From Anthoceros angustus (lineage: Eukaryota > Streptophyta > Anthocerotopsida > Anthocerotales > Anthocerotaceae), in assembly GCA_010909165.1 (NCBI GenBank), contig MU008164.1:1240001-1304000 (forward strand): DNA of 64,000 nt, in the 5' to 3' direction. A model generated the notes under the pieces. That model was given only the letters and a program-made list of their open reading frames with translations, was not told the origin of the DNA and searched no databases. A program made the position numbers and the translations under genes. Position 1 is the first letter of the stretch; every line of letters begins with the position of its first letter. This document shows, piece by piece, positions 22,767 to 34,149 of the stretch.

Positions 22767-24088
22767 TTAATGGGTGCAATTCTTCGGCAAATTTCTGATG
22801 ACGTTGTTCTTGAGAGCAAGCCGACTTCTCATCACCTCGGCCCTGGCAGAGGGACGCTTGCGCATCTCCTCCGTTTTCCTCCGGAACCCTGGATTCGAAG
22901 TGGCCAGCCCCAAGCTCCGGTACTTCGCAACAACTGCATTCACAAGGACGCCCTGGCGGGCCTCCGAGGGCCTTGGCCGTTGGCGGTAATATCGGGCCAG
23001 CTCTCGGGAGCCAATGGTCTTTGACGCCTTGCCGTCGGCGGACTTCATGACCAGCTCAAGCCCTCCTGAGGTCAGGGCAACAGGGGCTTCCATGTGCAGG
23101 GAAAGAGCTTGAGAGTCGGTTCCTTCAACCGTGTAGCTGCTGCTGAAGTCGTAGTACTCTTCAAGTTCCTCCTCTGCTCCCTCGTCATCACCCTCACCGT
23201 ACCATAACTTGCAGTGGCTCTTGGATAGCATGTGCTTCCTCACAGCCTCCTTGCTTTGGAAACGCTTGCCCCTGATGTCGCAGTAGAGGCACATATGGCC
23301 CTTGGTAACCTTGAGAGCGAGGTAGACAAGGAGGCCTTCGGGATCCTTAAGATACTCAGAGTCTGGGATGAAGAATCCATGCGCTTTATGCATGTGCTCC
23401 ACGCATCCTTCGATAGTCTCATCAGGCCTCAGATCGCAGAAAAAGCACTGCCTAACATCCCAGGTGTCCTCCGCATCTTCCTCCTCCTCATGTTCCTCCA
23501 TCGTCGCATCGTTCTCCAGCATCTCCCCTTCGTCCTCCTCATCAACCTCCTCCCACTCTTCCTCACTCTCATCCTCCTCTTCCTCCTCAACCCTGCTCGA
23601 TAGTGATTTTCTCCGCGTTGCACTCTCTTCTTCAGTCCGGTCACCTGACACCTGCAGACAATTATATAACATCAGTACATCAAGATCGGGGGACAAGGAG
23701 GAATTACATGATGGCAACCTAGACGGAGAATAACAAAGTCTTTCACCTGACGAGCAGGAGCAGGTCGGATGACAGCCAGGACCCTCCCCACAGGCTCCGC
23801 TGCGGCTTTGCTGATATGAGACTTGGACTTCAGATGCTGCGCGTGCGCTTTCTCGGTAGCATACTCCTTCCCGCACAAGATGCACTTATACAGCATCCGC
23901 TCATCACTCTTCCGCTCCCTGGCCAAGGCTTCTAACCTAAGATTGAACAATCCTTCGGTGACTCCCGGCACACCCGCTACCCTCCTCTGCAGGTTGTAGC
24001 GATGCCATTCGGACCTGTAGTGCGCCTTCTGCGTGGCCTCATCTTGAAACTCCGAGTTACAGGCGTTGCAGGAGTAGCCTTGCGGCAT
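22767..24088 (-). CDS. REIL: REI1-like / ZNF622 C2H2 zinc-finger protein (60S ribosome maturation)
   Basis: Cytosolic factor that helps release shuttling factors such as Arx1 from pre-60S subunits. Exons 24088-23747 and 23651-22767, GT-AG, give 408 residues. The first finger is CNACNSEFQDEATQKAHYRS, followed by HRYNLQRRVAGVPGVTE. The second finger is CILCGKEYATEKAHAQHLKS, and after an acidic Glu-rich stretch come CFFCDLRPDETIEGCVEHMH and CLYCDIRGKRFQSKEAVRKH. The C-terminal YRQRPRPSEARQGVLVNAVV and a basic tail ending NLPKNCTH complete the family pattern. Both exons are open and phases agree, so the gene appears intact. A duplicated piece of its 3' end lies just downstream. Confidence 0.94.
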
Positions 24089-24143
24089 GTCTCCAGATCA
24101 CACAAACGACGGCCTCAAGCAATTGCTTTCTCAGCAGAAACGG

Positions 24144-24195
24144 TGAAGCTCGTCTCCCCGCAGCCAAAACTCGTCTCCCCGTAGCCAAAACTCGT
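24144..24195. repeat. 25-bp tandem repeat upstream of REIL
   Basis: CTCGTCTCCCCGYAGCCAAAA is present two times head to tail, followed by a partial third. It lies 60-110 bp upstream of the REIL start codon, within the probable promoter or leader. Confidence 0.55.
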
Positions 24196-24489
24196 CGATA
24201 CACAAATCTTCTCAAGTCTCCATATCACATTCGCCTGGACCTGCAACCCCAGTTCCGGAAGCTTCTCCGCTTCCTTCCCCCGTACTCGGTTGCCAGCAGG
24301 ATGCCAAGTGCTTCGTGACGGATACACAAATTAGGGCAACGTGCCAATGCCAACCGACGGACCCCTAAGTCTTCAAATGTAGGCATACGGTAACGCCCCT
24401 CACTACACAGCTAATAACGAAGCGACAAGAGCTGGGTTCCACATGGACACACATTTACAAGAACGTGCTTATTAAGCATCATGCGCTTG

Positions 24490-24608
24490 GATGGGTACTT
24501 GGATGGGGTGCCTAAAGGGAATGGATGCCCTTGGTGCAAGTAGCTTAGGTACTTAGATAGGGTGCCTAAAGGGAATGGATGCCCTTGGTGCAAGTAGCTT
24601 AGGTTATC
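24490..24608. repeat. 59-bp tandem repeat x2
   Basis: Two nearly identical units contain GGGTGCCTAAAGGGAATGGA and TTGGTGCAAGTAGCTTAGGT. No gene is associated. Confidence 0.75.
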
Positions 24609-24754
24609 ATGGTACAAGTTGTTAAGTACCAAGTCCCATGACGGAAATCCATCCTTAGTGGACTTACACAAAATTCTTGTTCTTTTCTTCTTCCCAGCGG
24701 TTTAGGACCTTGCCAGTTCACTCCACAAAGCAATCTACACAACTCTCAGCGCTC

Positions 24755-25138
24755 TCAATCAGGACGCAGCACTAGGCTCCAAAAAATAGCCCACCGTCCA
24801 CCAAAGACTCTCAGCTCACCTCCTCGACGTGCTGCTCTGAAAAGGAGGATCATCATCCTCCTTTTCAAAGTCCAACAAGGTCTGCCGAAGGTCAAGAAGC
24901 TCAGAGAGACATAGTTCAGAGAGCCTAGGAATGTGGAAAGAGAAAAATGTCTGAAGGCACACTCAAAGAAGAGAGTGTAGTCGAATATCGGCATAAGGGG
25001 ACAATAAAAGAGGAAGTGTGATTTAGATTCAGGGTCCAAGGAACAAAGTGCAGATCCTTTCGTCTTGGGGAGGGGTAGGCTTGAGCCAATGGTCGGCCCT
25101 ATAAATGTTTGTCCATTTGGCCTAAGCCATTTGGACAC
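24755..25138 (-). pseudogene. Probable non-LTR retrotransposon fragment (zf-RVT region)
   Basis: A 127-residue open frame includes CSLDPESKSHFLFYCPL, which resembles the C-x-x-x-E-(S)-HLFF-C-P motif of the zinc-binding region downstream of plant LINE reverse transcriptases. Nothing upstream resembles the polymerase core, so at most a short fragment remains. Identification rests on one motif. Confidence 0.4.
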
Positions 25139-25139
25139 A

Positions 25140-27330
25140 CATTACCAAGGCCATGCCATTACCCGTAGGCAAAGGGACGGAACGGAAAACTAATGGGTTG
25201 GACTAGTAGGTGAGACTAAAGCGGACACCCGTGAGCCCTAATTTTGTATTCGTGTACCGGGCGGTTCCTTTCTCAAATGGTAATAATAATGTTATTAATT
25301 CTCTGTTAATTATACTTATATTTTTACCATCGTACTCGCGAGGGCCTACCTATACCCAACAACTTCCTGATCGTACACCCAACCGGACGTTAAAGGTGGG
25401 ACTAGTGCTTAGCATTGGGCACCGAAGACCAAAACAAGAACTATGATGCTTATGTCTTCTATGTCCACAATGATATTTATGACCAACTCAGGAACCCTAA
25501 CATTATATCATGAGGGCTTTGGGCACACTCATATCTCACATGCTCATCGCCTACTTAAAATTTAAATATATAACACCCAATGAAAAAAGATGTGGTCACC
25601 ATTTGAGAAAAAGTGTATGTGCAAGGAGGCAAGTTGCAGGCTTTCAAGAATAAGTAGTAACTAGCAAATCGAGACTCATTTTGAGAAAAGGCTGTCATCC
25701 CCGTTGGATGCTACCTACTCCTCAAAGCGATGGTGTTTATAAAAGGAGGATTTTGCTATAAGAAGCACTTTAGGCATGTACCACAAGAAGTAATGTGAGC
25801 GAGGGAGGCATGGCTGCTACACATCTGTTCCCTCTGTGATGCAATGTGTGTGCTTCGAGCACTTAGCTCTTGTATGTGCAAGCGAAGAGTGGGGGTGTAC
25901 ATACACCATCCGAGATGAGAACCCCACAATTAAATAGCCTGCGGGGCTGATCAATATTATGATGGGGTATTATCCTTTGCGCCCCTCACTGCGTAGATGT
26001 GTGTTTGAAATCATCGCACTCTGTGGGCGCGCTGGCCTCTCTCGTGTGAGGTCTTCCGCTCGAGATCACCCTCTAGATAAAGATAAAACTCTTACGTTCC
26101 GATAATTGTGGCTGCCAATAGCTAAGAAGTTGGGGGATTTTCAGCTCCTTGTGTTCTTCGTAGATGTGGTAGGAGTCTGTTTGTCTGGGCAAGACAATCC
26201 TTGTATGTGCTCAGCATATCAGCATCTTGGTGTGCCAAAATTGTTGTTTGCTAGACCGTTGTTTTTTGCTGCGTGGGGTGTCTCCTGGGCTCAAGAATCC
26301 CAAGGATGTGTTGGTAGATTGCTGGCAGTTGTGACCTGTGAAGCTCAGCCACCGTGGCCTCTCGCCAAAATCAGCAAGGCTTTGCCATCCGTTGTGAGAG
26401 CTGTTCAGTCCCAGGCTACAAAGGCCTGAGGAGGTTGAGGCCCCGCTACCTCCGAATCATTCTTTGCGGGACATCATCAAGGATATTGGTATCTCCCTTC
26501 GCTCCCCGGTGGAATTTGAGGTGATGGTTGGAGTGCATTTGGAGAGGACAGGCGTCACCACCCCCTCCGCCTAGGCCACCTTTTGCCTGCATCCCTGAAA
26601 CAACAGATTACCTCATGCTTGCGGACGGAGGTGTTGGTCCGCGCCATCAGTCCTTTGAGGGTCGGTGGTAGGATCAAGCTGAAGTTGTTCTAACTTGGGG
26701 TCAGCCAAAATGGCTACGACTTGTCCCCTTCGACTTGTACTTGCTTTGTGACTTTCTTGTTGGCGGACTAAGCGTTATGAGAACTCATGGGGAAGGGGAG
26801 GGAGGAACTAAGGAGAAGGGGCTTCGCCTTTTCTCCTCTGTGGGTGTTTTTGTTTTGCTCCCAGATTGAAGAAGGGGTAGTAGGGGTTTTGACATTTGTC
26901 TTCTTGTAGAACGTGTGATACAGTTCTTATCACCGATGTATTAGGTGGATAGACTGTCAGCCTGAGACTGTGACTGCCAGGTTTTGTACAAAGGTTTCTC
27001 TAATTTTCTCTATAAAAAAACAAAGATATTGATATAGCATTTCTCCCTTCTTTTGATATGCTCCTAGGTTTCTCTTTGTAACTCCAAAGAAGTTGATTGT
27101 GAAACAAATATTTAACTTGTCTTATCTTCTAATATGTAGTTGAATTAATATTACTACTATAATGAATATTCCTTGTATATATATCTTGAAATTGGTCGAG
27201 CCCTTAAAAAAAATCCCCTCCTTTGCACTGATTCAAGACAAACAAGTCCCTAGTGTTGTGCTCGGTATCAAAGACAAAGTTAATCTCTTTTCTTTAAGGT
27301 TTGCCGTCTCGAATTCAATCTATTGAAGAC
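25140..27330. other. Gene-poor AT-rich region
   Basis: No supported gene. A 107-residue plus-strand frame (26106-26429) has no recognisable family features. Confidence 0.4.
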
Positions 27331-27344
27331 CCCTTAGCCTCATT

Positions 27345-27720
27345 GTGATGCCTGCGAGGCTTTGGCTGAGACTGAGATTGAGATGGAAAGCATCAACTCT
27401 GAAAAGAAGCAAGTTTCCTTGCAATGGAAGTCTTCTTTCATCGTGCTAGCAAGATGTGGTGAAGCTTATCCGGTTGAGGAGGGATGCCAGTTTTCTTGTT
27501 TCACTAGTGTGCGATAAGTCTGTACCTTGCATTTGAGCTGGACCACTTTGCATATGACCTCCTTGTACATGTGCAAGCTTTGCTGGATTCAATAGCTCAA
27601 TAGAAGAAGCAAGAAATAGCCATCGAAGCTGATAAGGAAGCATTTTGCAAAGCCTTAACTCTGGGGAAGCAAAAAATTGAGCTTCACAATGCTATGTTGG
27701 CTAAGCTGAAGCAGCAATTT
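27345..27720 (+). pseudogene. Coiled-coil remnant, possibly CCDC40/CFAP172-like flagellar protein
   Basis: The plus strand reads AETEIEMESINSEKKQ, QWKSSFIVLARCGEA and, after a stop, KKQEIAIEADKEAF and KQKIELHNAMLAKLKQQ. The E-I-E-x-I-N-x-E-K-K-Q...QWKSS pattern resembles the coiled-coil core of CCDC40, an axonemal ruler protein. Stops and gaps break the frame and no exons flank it, so this is a relic. If correct, it fits a plant with swimming sperm. The assignment is from memory of the motif and is tentative. Confidence 0.35.
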
Positions 27721-27939
27721 AAGACATTATGATTAAGCAAGTCAAGCGGGTAGTAGATAAGCGACTTGCAATACAGTCATAGTATGGGAAGTACTTGGTA
27801 TCGCTTTCTGATTTAGATGCCAATATAACAACTAACAAACAGTAGTTAAAAATTACTAATTTCTAAGTTACCAACATGAAGTTTGGTGAAAAACTACCAA
27901 CTTATCAATTTGGTAGTTTTTCAAAGTGTATAAATGGGC

Positions 27940-28385
27940 GAGATCTAAACCAAAATAGTTTCTCTTATGAGCTTCAAAATCTCTTTATCAATTCTTATTG
28001 CAAATAACTTCTTATAATCATGTAATCTATGGTTTTTAAGGTTTTTTCAATAAAGATTGATGTTCTCCTTTATCAAGGCATCCGTGTATCCATGTATATA
28101 CTGGCGTGTTAACAAATTCGCTACACTTGTTCCTTGCAGGTTTCCCTAGAGGGCGTATTAATTACCCAAAGGGTGAGACCTAAACCAAAATAGTTCGTCC
28201 TCTGAACTTCAAAATCTCGTTATCCATTATTCTTGAAAATAACTTTTAATAATCGTGTGACCTACGTACGGTTGTTAAGGTTTGTTCAATGAAGATTAAT
28301 GTTCTCCTTTACATACGGATGGATGTATGCATGTATATTCTGGTGTGTATTAATAAATTCTCTATGCTTATTCGCTGTAGTGAAA
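27940..28385. repeat. Diverged direct repeat, about 200 bp x2
   Basis: 27944-28140 and 28178-28380 share CCTAAACCAAAATAGTT, AACTTCAAAATCTC, GGTTTTTAAGG-like and GTTCTCCTTTA blocks in the same order, at roughly 75-80 percent identity by eye. They may be remnants of LTRs or of a tandem duplication; no internal coding sequence lies between them. Confidence 0.6.
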
Positions 28386-28639
28386 CTTTTTCACTACAGG
28401 ATACTTAAAGGGCAAACCTAAACCGAAATAAATACTCTTATTTATCTATCTTTAAAATTATGAAGTCCACAATGAAAATGGAGGTGAGAATGTTCCAAGA
28501 AAGATATATATGTGTGGAAAATGTATGGTGAAGGTATTTTCCAAAGTCTATAAATGCTTTGACATATCTCGGAAAGATATATACCTGTCAAATTATGAAA
28601 AAATCTGAGGAAATAAATCATATAATATAGATAAACACT

Positions 28640-29045
28640 CTTCGATCTATTCCAAAATATTCTCATATTATTAACCTAATAAGTGTTCATGAGGACATTG
28701 AACATATAGATATTGTGATGGAACTTTGTATCTATAGTACACTAAACAATGAACTAAAAAAAGGGGAGCTTAGTGTGAGAAGGATGCAAAAATACTTATT
28801 TTTAACTTAATGGAGGCAATAAATTTTTGTCGCAGGCTAATGTTATGCATCACAATTTGAAACCTCTACTATCTTATTACTTAGCCGTCTCAAAATCATA
28901 CTCGCAGACTTTGGTCTATCTGTTCCATGTTTCCGGAACAAACATGAATTACTATAGAGGAACGCCATGTTACAAACTCTGAAGGTATTGGACTCGGAAA
29001 ATGGTGAAAACACCTATACTTCAAAAGCTGATATTCGGAGCACAA
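28640..29045 (+). pseudogene. Decayed Ser/Thr protein kinase (CDPK/CaMK-like)
   Basis: Kinase landmarks occur in order but in shifting frames: HIINLISVHEDIEHIDIVME (lobe hinge), KKGELSVR, VMHHNLKP (catalytic-loop equivalent of HRDLKP, with D replaced by N), KIILADFGLSVP (DFG motif), NYYRGTPCY (activation segment end) and YTSKADIRS (equivalent of KADIWS). Several stops and frameshifts separate them, and the ATP-binding lobe is missing. The fragment is intronless, which could mean a processed copy or a single large exon. Confidence 0.65.
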
Positions 29046-30560
29046 AACTCATTATGTATTAAGTTTGAATCATGAATTATGAATCGGAGCAAGCCTCTTC
29101 CAAATCAGGGCACTCATGATCTTAGTAGACACCACCACCCATGTCGAACCCTCTAATTGTTTTCCTAAGCGCAATTCGGCTGTTCAAATGGAATTGGCTT
29201 GAATTTTGGCTTGATGTGGTGGGTGTTTCATTGCCAACCATGGAAGGCCCATTGCACAAGAAACAGGGCCTTGCATATAATATTCTGCGTTTTGCTCAAC
29301 CATCGCACATCACTTTAAATCCTGTACGCATTCTGTAGTACATTAAACCTTCACACGTAAGCTTAAACCCTATACGCGTTCCACAGTAGGATGAACCATC
29401 GCACATCACTTTAAATCTTGCACGCCAAGGCTCTGCTTGTTGGTTCAGCCTTTAACAATTTAGAGTTTTTCGGCATTTCGGCACAAAGAAGCCATAATTT
29501 CTATGTGTTTTAGCATTTAAAAAAAACTAACTACCGCTGAGCCCTTGTGGCCTCTACGGCAGAGACTTCCATGTAGCCAAGAAAGATAAGGAAGCTCGAG
29601 AATCCCTCTAGGAGAATAATATTGACCCACATCCAAGATCTCATATTTAATTTTGTGTGATCTCGCTCGTTAGAACAAAAATCGTTAAAACAAAAGAGAG
29701 CTGAAATTCAAAGAATTTTGCCGTCTAGAGATATCTGCAAAAACCGTGATGGGAAGGTTCAACCGCCAGGCTCGTGTAGCATTCTGGTCTTCCCAATTCA
29801 GAAACAAGCTAACAACGAAGTCAAAATAGAGCCTAAACAAGTATGCATTTCATTCGCCTAATGGTTGCTATGAGAGCCTTAGGGAGGTTTAGTTGTTTAT
29901 TTTTACTATGGAATGGTACAATGCTGCCAGTGGCTTTTGAGGCTATTAAAAAAACCGCGGCTACACTTTGATTTGCAGGCTGTTGCCGCCGTTTATACTT
30001 CATACAAAGTATTTACATATAAATGAATATATAGCGTTATAAAATTGGTATATTCATTAGTTATATATATTAATTTTTTTACTTAACAAAAATATCTATT
30101 TTAAATAAATAATTTTTATGCCATGTAATTTATAGGGCTTCCAAAAGTACAGTATAGTCTTACAATAGCGTCTCTTTGGAGATGAGACAACAAGTTAAGA
30201 GGCCCCAAAAAGCTTTCTAACAATAGTGTATTAAGGACAGAGATCATAGCAACCATGTATTGAGGACATGCAAGCGAGACGATATATATTTTATATAGAT
30301 TTTATATCAGGCAACCCCGAAAGGATCTTACAACAAAGGGACTTGAGGCATTTCACAACAATCAACTACCAAGAGCGAGGAGTAATCATGGATGGATGGA
30401 ACCCCATCCCACTAATGATCCCTCAGCTCCAAAGAACCTTCCAGCAAGGGGCCCCGAGGGGCTTGACAATAAGAAGGGCCAAGACTCCTAATAATTATGT
30501 CTTTTTCTTTTCTGACTATTTTTCCCATATGACTATTATGGCTATTGAGATTTTTTAATG
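29046..30560. other. Gene-poor AT-rich region
   Basis: No supported gene. CGCACATCACTTTAAATC occurs twice, near 29306 and 29400, as a short direct repeat. Confidence 0.4.
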
Positions 30561-30564
30561 CCCC

Positions 30565-30725
30565 TCAAGAGGAGTCTCTCTCATCATAAGATTACAGGGA
30601 GGATGTTAGACGTACCTATTATTCATGACCTGTATCACGTGGTCAGAGTCCTTCTCATCATAAGATTACAGGGTGGATGTTAGACATGCTATTATTCATG
30701 ACATGTATTATGTGGTCAAACATGC
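30565..30725. repeat. About 75-bp tandem repeat x2
   Basis: Both units contain CATCATAAGATTACAGGG, GGATGTTAGAC and TATTATTCATGAC followed by GTGGTCA. Confidence 0.7.
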
Positions 30726-31494
30726 CTAGATTATTGAGGACCTACATTATGAAGGAAGAAACTCTAGTTTTCATATTAATAAGAAGTTTAGCTTTAGGAG
30801 CTTCAAGGCCACCTCTTTATTCTCTATTTCCTCATGACTACTAGGATAGCAAGACACACACACAGAAAATTGCAACAACTCACACAAAGTCTCGTATTGT
30901 GATCATAACGAGCACTAATTACATAGATCATAAAACAACCTACGAAGGCACACACCTACCTCCAAAAGAACCAAAAAGAACATGGAAGAAACCTCTAAAG
31001 AAGAGTACTATAGTTGCCCTACAACTCAAACAAGAATTTACAAGGATTAATCACATAAAATTTGGCTCTTAAGCTGAACAAAAGTTGGTAGCTATTATAT
31101 TCAAGAAAAGAAGAAGACTTAGTGAGTGCAGAGGTGGCCCCTAAGCCCTTTTTGTGCCAAACGACTCGCTAATATGCTAATATATGATTTAGAATCTCCT
31201 CCTTAACCTGCTTATATGAAAGCTACGATTTCTTTCTGAAGATTAAAATCTAAGTATTTCTTAAGAATCTAAATAACACATGAGGCATATCCTAGACAAT
31301 AGGTGTACCACCAAGAATAAGGTGCACATGGACTATTTAATATCAAAACTCCACAATCAAGTGCGAGGATGAGGTGACAGACATGTATGGAAATTGCCTT
31401 GGTTATTGGGCGCATTGGCCTCCACACACAAGTTATTGGGCACGTTAGCCTCGCTTATATATGGTCTTCGGCATAGACTTCTTGCTAATAAAAG

Positions 31495-31640
31495 TAAAAG
31501 TAAAGTAAAGGTTCGTCTAACACAAGCTACCAAGGGCCATCTTCAACGCGAGACTACCCGCTGATAAAAGTAAAAGTACCCCCCTTGTGTGTGATCTTCG
31601 GGGCTGATAAAAGTAAAAGTAAAGCAAAGGTTTGTTTAAT
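31495..31640. repeat. Short tandem repeats of AAAGTAAAGTAAAGGTT type
   Basis: GCTGATAAAAGTAAAAGTA and CTAATAAAAGTAAAAGTA blocks recur three times with GTCTTCGG or ATCTTCGG spacers. No gene supported from 30726 to 31660. Confidence 0.55.
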
Positions 31641-31667
31641 ATAAGCTCCCAAGAGGTAAGAATAATT

Positions 31668-31975
31668 GGGGATGGGTGAGACCCCATTTCAATAGTGATC
31701 CCACCGGAGGTCGCTTGACTAGGGAGTTCTAATAAACTCATTGCTATGATGTCCCTCTTCATGAAATAATTTAATATACTACCAATTCATTCCGGAGATA
31801 ATGTTACCCAATAGAGAATGTGGGTAAGACCCCATCCCATTAATGATCCCTCCGGAGGTGCTTAACGAAGGAGTTCCAATAAACTCATGGCAATGATGTC
31901 CCTCTTCACAAAATTATTTAATATTGCCAATTCACTCCAGAGATAATGCTACCTAATAGAGAACATGTTCATCAT
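31668..31975. repeat. About 150-bp tandem repeat x2
   Basis: 31668-31815 and 31818-31972 share GGGT-AGACCCCAT, TGATCCC-CCGGAGGT, GGAGTTC-AATAAACTCAT, ATGATGTCCCTCTTCA and AGATAATG-TACC-AATAGAGAA in order. The GACCCCATCCCAYTAATGATCC block occurs also near 30402, so this is a small dispersed family. Confidence 0.75.
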
Positions 31976-32900
31976 GTTAATCAAGAACCATGACATCTCC
32001 ATCAAAATCCGTACTAGGAAACCTAGCCTTAACATCTTGAATTTCTAGACAAGAGCGTGAAGCTTTGTAACATGAGCAAACACCAGTACAAATGTTTGTC
32101 TTATTGAACCTTTGGTTCTAGGTGTTTATATAAGGGAGTAAATAACCCTAATTTAGAACCTATTATGATATAGAAGTGTTTTGTTCCCTAATATTACTTG
32201 GTTTTAATGTGGTCCTCTTGTAATTTTGGAATTTTTCTTTGCCTCTTTTAAAAGACCTATCTAATTACTTCTTTCTTAAAAATATGAAAGAGAGATAAAC
32301 TCTTGATAAGGTAATATTTTTATTAGGAGAAGAGGTGGTGTGAGCTCATCTACCTTTAAAATGCTAACAAAAGGGATCCCAAGGGTATGTGTTAGAAGGA
32401 GCAACTAAATAAAGCTCCTCCCATTGGAGGGACGACAATAAACAACCCTACTTGGATAAGGTGGTAACCAACTCATAAGGGTAAAGATTTGGGCTATGGA
32501 TCTGCCCGGATAGAAAGTAAAAGAACCTTCACTTATGGAAATGGAAGATAAGAAAGAAAAATAATTCCAAATATTACAAAAACATCTTCTATTACGCACG
32601 CTCTTCTACAAAAATTGAGTTTGTTTAGTTCGATCTCATGAATACGATTTTGTAGTCAAGAAGCTCTTTGTGCTTCCTTGAAAGAACTATGAATAGAAGC
32701 ATATCGAATAGCTAAGTCCAAATGTGACGAGTCAAATACAGAAGTTTACAATAGGTTTTCTACTCCATACCCTTTCTTCTTCTTTTTGAATTCCTTTCTC
32801 TCTTGTTTACTCTACTTGCACACAACATGTACTTCACTCGATTGCTACTTTCTTCTTCTTGGATTTCTTTCTCCCTTCTCTACTCTATTTACACAAGACA
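31976..32900. other. Gene-poor AT-rich region
   Basis: No gene or recognisable element supported. All reading frames are short. Confidence 0.4.
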
Positions 32901-32919
32901 TCTACTCTACTATATTTCT

Positions 32920-32985
32920 TCATTCTTCTTCTTGAATTCTACTCTACTATATTTCTTCATTCTTCTTCTTGAATTCTGTTCTCCG
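32920..32985. repeat. 37-bp pyrimidine-rich tandem repeat x2
   Basis: CTACTATATTTCTTCATTC with CTTCTTGAATTCT occurs twice, head to tail. Confidence 0.7.
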
Positions 32986-33003
32986 TTCTTTTTGAAGTTC
33001 ATA

Positions 33004-33215
33004 GTGTCTCCTGATAAATTATTTGATCGATTTTTTCTAATATGATTGTTAAATTTTAATATTAATATAGAAAAATCAACAACTCTTATCTACTCCAGTC
33101 CTTGTGCGTGTCTCCTGATAAATTATTTGATCGATTTTTTCTAATATGATTGTTAAATTTTAATATTAATATAGAAAAATTAACAACTCTTATCTACTCC
33201 AGTCCTTGTGCTTGA
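33004..33215. repeat. 106-bp near-perfect tandem duplication
   Basis: Units 33004-33109 and 33110-33215 both start GTGTCTCCTGATAAATTATT and end ACTCCAGTCCTTGTGC; they differ at about one base. The duplication is therefore recent or a read-level artefact. Confidence 0.85.
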
Positions 33216-33539
33216 TTGATGCTTGTCAGGACTATGGCATACCAAAGAGGACAGAGGGGACGGACATTTTTTTTCTTCCGCAAAACTTTTGGTGTCCGGT
33301 TTGGTAACCGTAAAATGGGGTAGCCAAAGGGGACGCACCAAAGCGGCCACTTGATCACGGATTTGAAAGGGAACTTTAGGGTTTTTGCACTCACTCTATG
33401 TGTTTTTCTCCCAGAACAAAAATTTTGTTCATGGCGTTCTATTTAGGGTCGGTAGGCCTCATAGGCAAGCCACATGCCCGTTTTAGGGTTCATGTGCTAA
33501 GAGGTGGGCGGCATGGTTTAGGCGGGGGTTTAGGGCAAC

Positions 33540-34145
33540 CGATTTGGCGGGGCGCTGCGCCACGCCACGCACGCACGTGGTTGGGGCGGCCGGGCGGGCG
33601 GCGGGGCAGGCGGCGGGAGGCGAGTCGGGCGGGGCGGGCGGCAGTGCGCGGCGGGCGGCGGCGTGTCGAGCGGCGGCGAGCCGCAGCGCGCCTCGGCGGG
33701 GCGCCTGGCAGGCGCCCTCATTACAGGCCGGCGCGCGGCGAGCGGCGAGCCCGGCCACACGGGCGGGGCGGGCGGCGGCGAGCAGGCCGGGCGGGTGGGG
33801 GTTGCGGACGGGCGGGGCGAAGCTGCGTTGAGGCAAAACGCAGGCGGAGGAGGGCTGCGGTGGCGGGGCAGGCGGGCGGGCGGGCGGGCGGGCGAGGCGG
33901 GCGGGCGGGCTGCGGTCAGGCAGGCGGGCGAGGCGGCGGGCCTTCACTACAGGTGGCAGCGGCCAGCTGCGAGCAAGGCGGGCGGGCGGGGCGGGCGGGC
34001 GGCAAGGCGGGGCAAGCGGGGCGGGAGGCGGAGGAAGGCGGTGCGGCGGCGGGAGGCGAGTCGGGCGAGGCGGCGGGGCAGGCGGCCGGGCGGGAGGCGG
34101 GCGAGGCGGGCGGCGGGCGGCAGGCGGAGGAGGCACCAGAATGCC
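33540..34145. repeat. G-rich GC simple-sequence tract
   Basis: About 600 bp built almost only of GGCGGGCGG, GGCGAG and GCAGGCGG blocks. Open frames cross it on both strands because stop codons are scarce at this composition, so they are not evidence of genes. Confidence 0.85.
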
Positions 34146-34149
34146 CTCC

